Assembly: GCF_964340395.1 (NCBI RefSeq)
Contig: NC_135552.1
Coordinates: forward strand, 25,620,181 to 25,684,180
DNA from: Glandiceps talaboti
Lineage: Eukaryota > Hemichordata > Enteropneusta > Spengelidae
Reading direction: 5' to 3'
DNA: 64,000 nucleotides
Shown here: in pieces, positions 58,401-64,000 of the stretch
Position numbering within the stretch: position 1 is the stretch's first letter
Layout of the letters: every line of letters begins with the position of its first letter
Made by a program: the position numbers and the translations under genes
The notes under the pieces: generated by a model
Database searches by the model: none
Told to the model about the DNA's origin: nothing
What the model saw: the letters and a program-made list of their open reading frames with translations, nothing else

Positions 58401-61400
58401 TATAATTCCTGATTTCCTGTAATTAGGCAATATCTTAAGAATGCAAACTTCACATTCAATACAATTTACTCATACATCAATCATAACAAAGCAGGGGTGC
58501 GTTAATGTAGTTTTCGGTATTAATGAGTTGTTTGCATAATTAATGATTTTCAGTAATTAGGCTATATCTTAAGAATACACTCTTCAAATTTAATATAGTT
58601 TGGCACATACATCAACCATGCCTATGCACACATGTTCTAAAACGCTTGTTGATGTCATCTTAGTTGTAATGTTTCATTTGCATAATAAGCTGCATGTGTC
58701 CTATAAACCTAGATTATTCATTTGCATAATGAATGATTTTCGGTAATTAGGCAATATTAAACTTCAGGTTTCTAGAAGATATTATAGTTTGGCATAACTT
58801 TTTCCCAATTAAGGGGTATGTCATGCATTATAACTATAGCTAACATTTTTGCATTCTAATAACTATTGTGTGTAGGAACGAAAATCTAAAGACTTTGCCC
58901 TTGCAGAAGTCATTCAATTTAATTCTAGTCCTGTATGTTTTCGTTGGGGCACAAACTGAGTTTATCCGTATTTGGGCATAATTTTGCTGCATATTTAAAA
59001 GATACTCGCAGTATTATATATACTAAAGCATACTTCAGGACCACTTGCAATTGGTTTAACTCAAACCTGGTATTTAGATATAACCCATAAACGATCCGAT
59101 GACGTAATTTATCATACATATAAAAAAAATGTTCAGCAAATTCCTACTATGTACTCAACTGTTCTAACAAAGCAAGGAGACAATCATAATGTTATAGAAG
59201 ACATGAATCAACATTAACGTTTGACTGGAATGTGGTTTTATTTTAGACATTTTCACTTGTATGGGTTTAAAGCTTGTAAAGTTATAGCTTCTGTGTATTT
59301 ATAGTGATAAGAAGTTCGTATTTTCAATTGATATAGCACCAGACGGCATACTTTTGGTCCCAAAATATCAAACTATTTCAAAAGCAATGCTTCTTTATTG
59401 AAAATGTAAAAAACCCCGAAATTTTCACTTTTTTATTTGTAATTGAAGACATATTTGTTCTGAATTGCACTGGGTACCCCCCCCCCCCCGCCCATCTCCT
59501 TTGAATGTGTACAATAACCCCAAGGGTGTTCTCTTCAAACACCACTTGATTTCAAAGGATTATCTGCTGATGATGGGTAGAGATATGGACGTCATAATTT
59601 TAAGCAGTTTCCAACAACAACGACACAAACAAACATGCCCAACATTTTAATCACCTCAAATGAATGTTTCCATGCATGAATCGTTTTCGAAACCGTCAGT
59701 AATATGTTTATCTTCGACTAAACCGCGGCAATAATTGCTCTGTTCCAACACAGTGATTTTATAACAATCAATTTAATTAGTTTTCCTGCAACATTACTCT
59801 ATTTTATTAGTTTGAATGTCATTAGTTGATCTGCGTCCAGGTGCCTTGACAGCAACTGTCATGAAGTTTTGTGAGCGCATTGTTCTCCAACACCTGAATT
59901 CACTCGTCACCAATTTCATTGACCCCTTGCAATTCGCCTATCGGCAAACGAGAAGTAGGGACGGATGATGCCATTTTAACTGTATTACATAAGATGCATT
60001 CACATCTTGAAATGGCTGGGACTTCATGCTTTTTTTTCTAGCGCTTTCAACACAATTCAGCCCCACCTGCTTGCTAGAAAATCGATTTTAAATGGGAATA
60101 CCTAGTCCAATGATCTCTTGGATCACCAATTATTTCATCAATCGGCCTCACTGCGTCAAGTTAATCCAATGTATGTACTCAAATACAGGTGCACCACAGG
60201 GAACAGTACTGGCTCCATTTTTATTTACTTGGCACACGCGGCTGACTGCAGATCATCAACAATTTCCTGTCCGTTAATAAAGTTTGCAGATGACTCTGCC
60301 ATGGTAGGCCTAATTGAAAATGGGGACCATTCAAGCTATTCAGCAGAAATCGGGCGATTTGTTAATTATTGTGATCTTAACCATCTAGTGTTGAACGTTG
60401 CTACAATTTGTAAAAGTAAAGAAATGTTACAATGTAACCAATTTTCGCAGACAGTCGACTAAGCCTGATCCTGTTAAGGTCAAAGGTGAACATTTATGTC
60501 GGGTAGTTACGTACCACTGCTACCAGTATTTAGGTATTATCTTAAGTAATGCACTTAGCTGGCGTTTTCACATTGACCTCATGTTGAAGAAACTCAACGT
60601 ATGTACTCTGTTCTGTCTGAGAAAACTAAGATCGTTTAATGTTAAGCAGGAGATTCTCTCTCAGTTTTACAGTTCTGTTATTGTCTGCTGGGGAGGAAGT
60701 ATCTTAGTCTAGATAAAATCATAAAGAAGGCGTGGGGGGTGGGCAGTGATCGATGGGTGTTAGCAACCGTTGGACTTTGTCTACAAGGACCGACTCGAGA
60801 ACAAATTAACATTCATCTGACACTACGCATCCACTAAGACAAGAACTTGATGACAGACGAATCGACGGAAGTGGTAGACTGAGGCTACCAGCAGCTGGCA
60901 CGTGTCGTTATGCGAAATCTTTCATATTAGAAACAATTATAGCATGCTCCTTGAACCATTTCCTCTGGTTTTTATTGTATTCAACGTCATAATCATTGCA
61001 TGCTTTTTGGCGTTACAAGTACCCTTTTACGGATTTTATAAACTATTATCTTATATTATCTTATCTTAATATTCTTCCAATTGAAAATAAAGTTAATTTT
61101 GTCTCGCTAATAAGTATACTGATTAATGCCACACATTCCCACATGTCATTTCAAGCGAATATACTATTGGCATACACATACATGTACACAATGAAAACTC
61201 AAAATTAACTTGTATCCTGTCCTTTTCAATGTCATTAACCCAGAGTGTCGTTACTGGTATATTGTACATTTTTGACCTAAGAAAAGGACTTCATTATTAA
61301 AGGAATAAGAAAACACAAAGGTTATGGTACATTATTTATGTATAGTCAGTAACGTTAGAAATACAAACATACATATATTTGATGGGAACGGTAGTCTTGT

Positions 61401-62362
61401 GTATTGATAATTCATGAAATACTTTTGTTTGGGTTGTCAAAGCACGTTTGAGTGATTGCTGCAGTAGAAGTAACGAATGCCCCATATAATTTAACCAGGA
61501 AAGGAAATGGGATATGACGTCGTCTGTTAAACAAGTCGAAAACTCCCTAGAAATGCTTATATGCCAGGGCCTAAGTTCCAGTCTGAGAACAGAAAATGAA
61601 GTATCATGCTCGACAAAACAGAACACCTTTGGTTGATGTTTAAATATCAACGATGAATGGTCTTCAGCCAAAATACAAATGTACATGCGAAAACGTGATA
61701 TTACTTTTGGGATTGAAATACACCTGCACATATAATCACTCAGTAAAGAAAAACGAAACATATCTGATACAGAATTTCCCCTTTTGTGTATGCGGTGTAA
61801 CTGTTCACTACATCCCGCTCACAACCCCTAAGATGAAATAAAGCCATAACTGATTTCTTTTTCTTTTTCAAATGTTTTTCTTTACATGTGTGTTTCAAGG
61901 CGGGGATCTAAATGGATTATCTGGAGAGATTACTTCACCAGGTTACCCGTCTCAATATTCTAATGGCCTCGATCTTTCCTGGACTATTACTGTTGCCGTT
62001 GGGATGCGAATCGAAATCGCCTTTACAGCATTTGACTTGCAAATCCACAGTACTTGTAACATGGATTACCTTGAGGTGAGTACTTTCCACCTTCTCTGTA
62101 TAACCTAACCTTTGATTGATTGAATGCATAGAAATATTTCACATTTCACGTTTCCAACATGATTCACTGCGTTTTACTAATTTTTGTTAAATGTATCAAC
62201 ATTAATTTTAGTTCGAGGATTCTGGAACTCAGATGGGACGGTTATGTGGATCTGATCTACCAGGCAACGTCTACAGCTCCGGAAACGTTCTCAGTGTTAA
62301 GTTCCACACAAACAACAAAGACACTTTCACAGGCTTCAAGCTACAATGGCTTGCTGTATCTG
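55355..62362 (+). CDS. Gene B: paralogous secreted/membrane receptor start, signal exon plus CUB (3' end outside window)
   Basis: The exons seen are 55355-55466, 61900-62075 and 62212-62362, in phases 1, 0 and 1. The signal exon begins MSSSRFHRWFLSSPS and ends with a VAEAE stretch, which is clearly kin to the gene A signal exon (MSSSGWYWWFLRPP, SVAEAT). The next two exons code one CUB domain of about 108 residues: GEITSPGYPSQYSNG, FDLQIHSTCNMDYLEV, MGRLCGSDLPG, LSVKFHTNNKDTFTGFKLQW. The second cysteine pair is present, while the usual N-terminal pair is missing. No further exons are seen before the window ends, so a GPS-PLAT-channel core downstream is only inferred from kinship with gene A. 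Confidence 0.8.
56108..56534 (-). mobile_element. Full-length tRNA-derived SINE with target-site duplication
   Basis: Read on the minus strand it starts at about 56,531 with an A box (TAGCGTAGTGG) and a B box (GGTTCGAATCC), has a body of about 330 bases, and ends in an A run (T run at 56,107-56,114 on the + strand). The flanks AGTACGACAGAAT (56,095-56,107) and AGTACAACAGAAT (56,535-56,547) form a 13-base target-site duplication with one mismatch. Confidence 0.88.
57447..57520 (+). mobile_element. Possible tRNA-like SINE head
   Basis: TAGCTCAGTGG fits an A box, and GGGATCCAAGC about 45 bases on may be a worn B box. No tail or target duplication was found. Confidence 0.3.
57960..58035. repeat. 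GT/GC microsatellite
   Basis: (GT)n and (GTGC)n mixture. The open frame across it is a repeat artefact. Confidence 0.9.
58040..58920 (-). repeat. Dispersed element with ~115-bp monomers, copy 3 (inverted)
   Basis: The longest copy, opposite in strand to those at 19.3 and 38.0 kb. It ends at 58,870-58,905 with GGAACGAAAATCTAAAGACTT, the complement of the start of the other copies. About six monomers with AATTAATGATTTTCAGTAAT-like cores. The far end has ATCTCAAAAACGACTGGCTC. Confidence 0.75.
59820..60960 (+). mobile_element. Degraded Rex1-like LINE reverse transcriptase
   Basis: Frames shift several times but the motifs run in order: CERIVLQHL, DPLQFAYR, FSSAFNT-like, MGIPSPMISWITNYFINR, NTGAPQGTVLAPFLF, FADDSAMVGLIENGD (the catalytic box), then YLGIILSNALSW, CLRKLRSFNVKQEIL and YSSVIVCWGG. 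The KLRSFNV and VCWGG ending fits the Rex1/Babar group of LINEs. It lacks the endonuclease and is not active. Confidence 0.8.
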
Positions 62363-63087
62363 GTAAAACATATTTTCTCTAATCAGTTCCAATTTCAGAA
62401 AACATTCCTAGGAACTCTTCCCCCTGTTAGCAATCCCTTGGAGGGCATCTGCGTTAGGGTAATCTCGTGGGATGAATTAAACAACTATCTTCCATGCAAA
62501 ATTGAGACTTTACCCCTCAAAATTTGGATATAAGGTTCACAAGTTGGACTCTTTTTTGTGAAATTTAGATTAAAATACATTTTTCAGTAACGACCGTTAT
62601 CAAACGTCTAGAACTTCTCTCTTGAAATGTCAACTACGACATTTTAGCAACAATTATCTGAAATCGGGCCCAGACAGCTTTGCATGTGTTTTGGTATTCA
62701 ATCACCACAAAATTTGTTTGGAGGGATTTGTGATTGATTAGCACCTCTAAATACCCAATATACAAATATTTCATCACCATTTAACATAAGTCAGCATAGT
62801 CATGTAGTCGTCGTATTGAAGTTTCTAATGATAATGTGCACCAAAAAAATTATCTTAATTGGTTAAAAGTAGGAAATATCATTAAATCTGTTTCTTTCTA
62901 ACTAATGTTTTTATGTTCTTTGTACTTTTCTCCTATGACATTGTATGTAAGTTTATAGATGTTCTATTTGTTTAATTTAAATTTGTTTGAAAAAAGTGAC
63001 TTATAAGTCCGAAGGGGCTGGGCAGATGTACATCTGTATACGTATATTTATTGTAAATTATTGTAAATCTGCATGTCACTATAATAA

Positions 63088-63155
<68 letters not shown>

Positions 63156-64000
63156 CACTACTACAAGCAGTCAATATTTTATATGCAAATTTTTATGTGC
63201 AAATTTTAAGGGGTAAACTCTCAAAATTACACTTAGAAGACATTTCTTTTATTCTGCAGAATAGAATTATCCTAAAACGATTGTTTTCTCATTTCTACCG
63301 AAAAATGCGTACAGCAATCACCTTTTCTGAAATCGGGACTAGACTAAATCCGTGTCCACAAACATTATATTACTAAGGTAACGGTCGGTTGTTTTCTACA
63401 GAAGGATTCGACGATTGACCGTCTATAATCAAACCAGCTCCTCCTTCCAAGCAAATAATTCTCTTCAACTGCTAAAATTGTTCTCTCGTCTGAGAAGACA
63501 TTATCTAGTATCTAGATTCGAAAACATTATTAGTAGAAATGACTATCTTGTATGACGGATATTAATAATATTATATACCCTGAGGACGATGCCTTCATGT
63601 AAGCCAAAGTTGCCAGTCTACCACATTTGAGGAGGTTGATTAAATGGTGATTGATAATTGTACTCTGCCGGGTTAATTTTATTATTTGGATAGTCAATAA
63701 CTTCGCAGAGAATTTCCCAATAGCTGACATTGGTGAATATATATCATTAGTAGATCGGAACCTCATTTCTGTACAAATTCAAAGTTCTTGGAACTAAAAT
63801 TTCAAACTTGTCCATGGTCATTCGAACGTCATCATAAAATCAACCAGACAAAAGGTCGCCTAAGCGTATTTAGTGTATGGCGGCAAAATCTGACAACCTG
63901 CATGGCGGCAAAATCTGACAACATGCACATGATCATGGACTCTCACATGGATCCATTTAGTTATGTTTTTTTAAAAAACCGCTCATGGTTTCCACCGACA
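62363..64000 (+). other. Gene B intron 3 (start)
   Basis: AT-rich. A (CTA)n microsatellite lies at about 63,091-63,155, preceded by a stretch (about 62,880-63,090) that ends TGTCACTATAATAAA and may be a LINE 3' end with a trinucleotide tail. A 22-base CATGGCGGCAAAATCTGACA-type motif is doubled near 63,878-63,925. No exon recognised. Confidence 0.5.

Larger units (their letters stand above)
55467..61899 (+). other. Gene B intron 1
   Basis: 6.4 kb holding a SINE, a possible SINE head, a GT/GC microsatellite, an inverted copy of the 115-bp-monomer element and a LINE, described separately. The remaining stretches (55.5-56.1, 56.55-57.4, 58.9-59.8, 60.97-61.9 kb) show no gene. Confidence 0.7.

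Overview
This is an AT-rich, intron-rich window with GT-AG introns, many microsatellites, SINEs and LINE fragments, so it comes from an animal nuclear genome. The receptor-channel gene family and its module-by-module domain make-up point to an invertebrate, perhaps a non-vertebrate deuterostome or a spiralian. I cannot name the species. All genes I can support lie on the + strand, and I see no rRNA, functional tRNA or CRISPR array.

1-13,240: the 3' end of a divergent SLC1 (excitatory amino acid / neutral amino acid) transporter gene, with four coding exons for the C-terminal transport core. The last exon and about 3.8 kb of flank are present three times in tandem. The middle copy has an early stop that removes the last three residues. 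13,240-16,330 is intergenic, with dispersed repeats, a 75-bp minisatellite and a LINE reverse-transcriptase fragment.

16,559-50,605: one complete polycystin-1-like gene. I could join 33 coding exons with matching splice phases and a total of 6,714 bases (2,237 residues plus stop). The order is signal peptide, MAM, seven EGF-like modules, REJ/GAIN region, GPS cleavage site, first membrane segment, PLAT, then the multi-pass polycystin channel region and a short C-terminal helix. The EGF array is being expanded now: EGF2-4 and EGF5-7 lie in a duplicated block of about 2.1 kb that is nearly identical over its last 1.6 kb and carries a SINE copied with it. The introns hold a LINE with an internal minisatellite, palindromic MITE-like elements, tandem repeats and long TA microsatellites.

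50,606-55,354: 3' flank and intergenic DNA with a 50-bp minisatellite and a worn Penelope-like fragment. 55,355-64,000: the start of a second gene with the same signal exon and the same promoter motif as the first, but with a CUB domain where the first has MAM. It runs off the window. A block shared by the 3' flank of gene A (52.09-52.24 kb) and the DNA upstream of gene A (13.74-13.88 kb) suggests a tandem array of such genes.

Together the window looks like part of a cluster of polycystin-1-like receptor-channels with swapped and copy-variable ectodomains joined to a conserved GPS-PLAT-channel core. Such proteins act in gamete recognition and sensing in other animals; that role here is inference.
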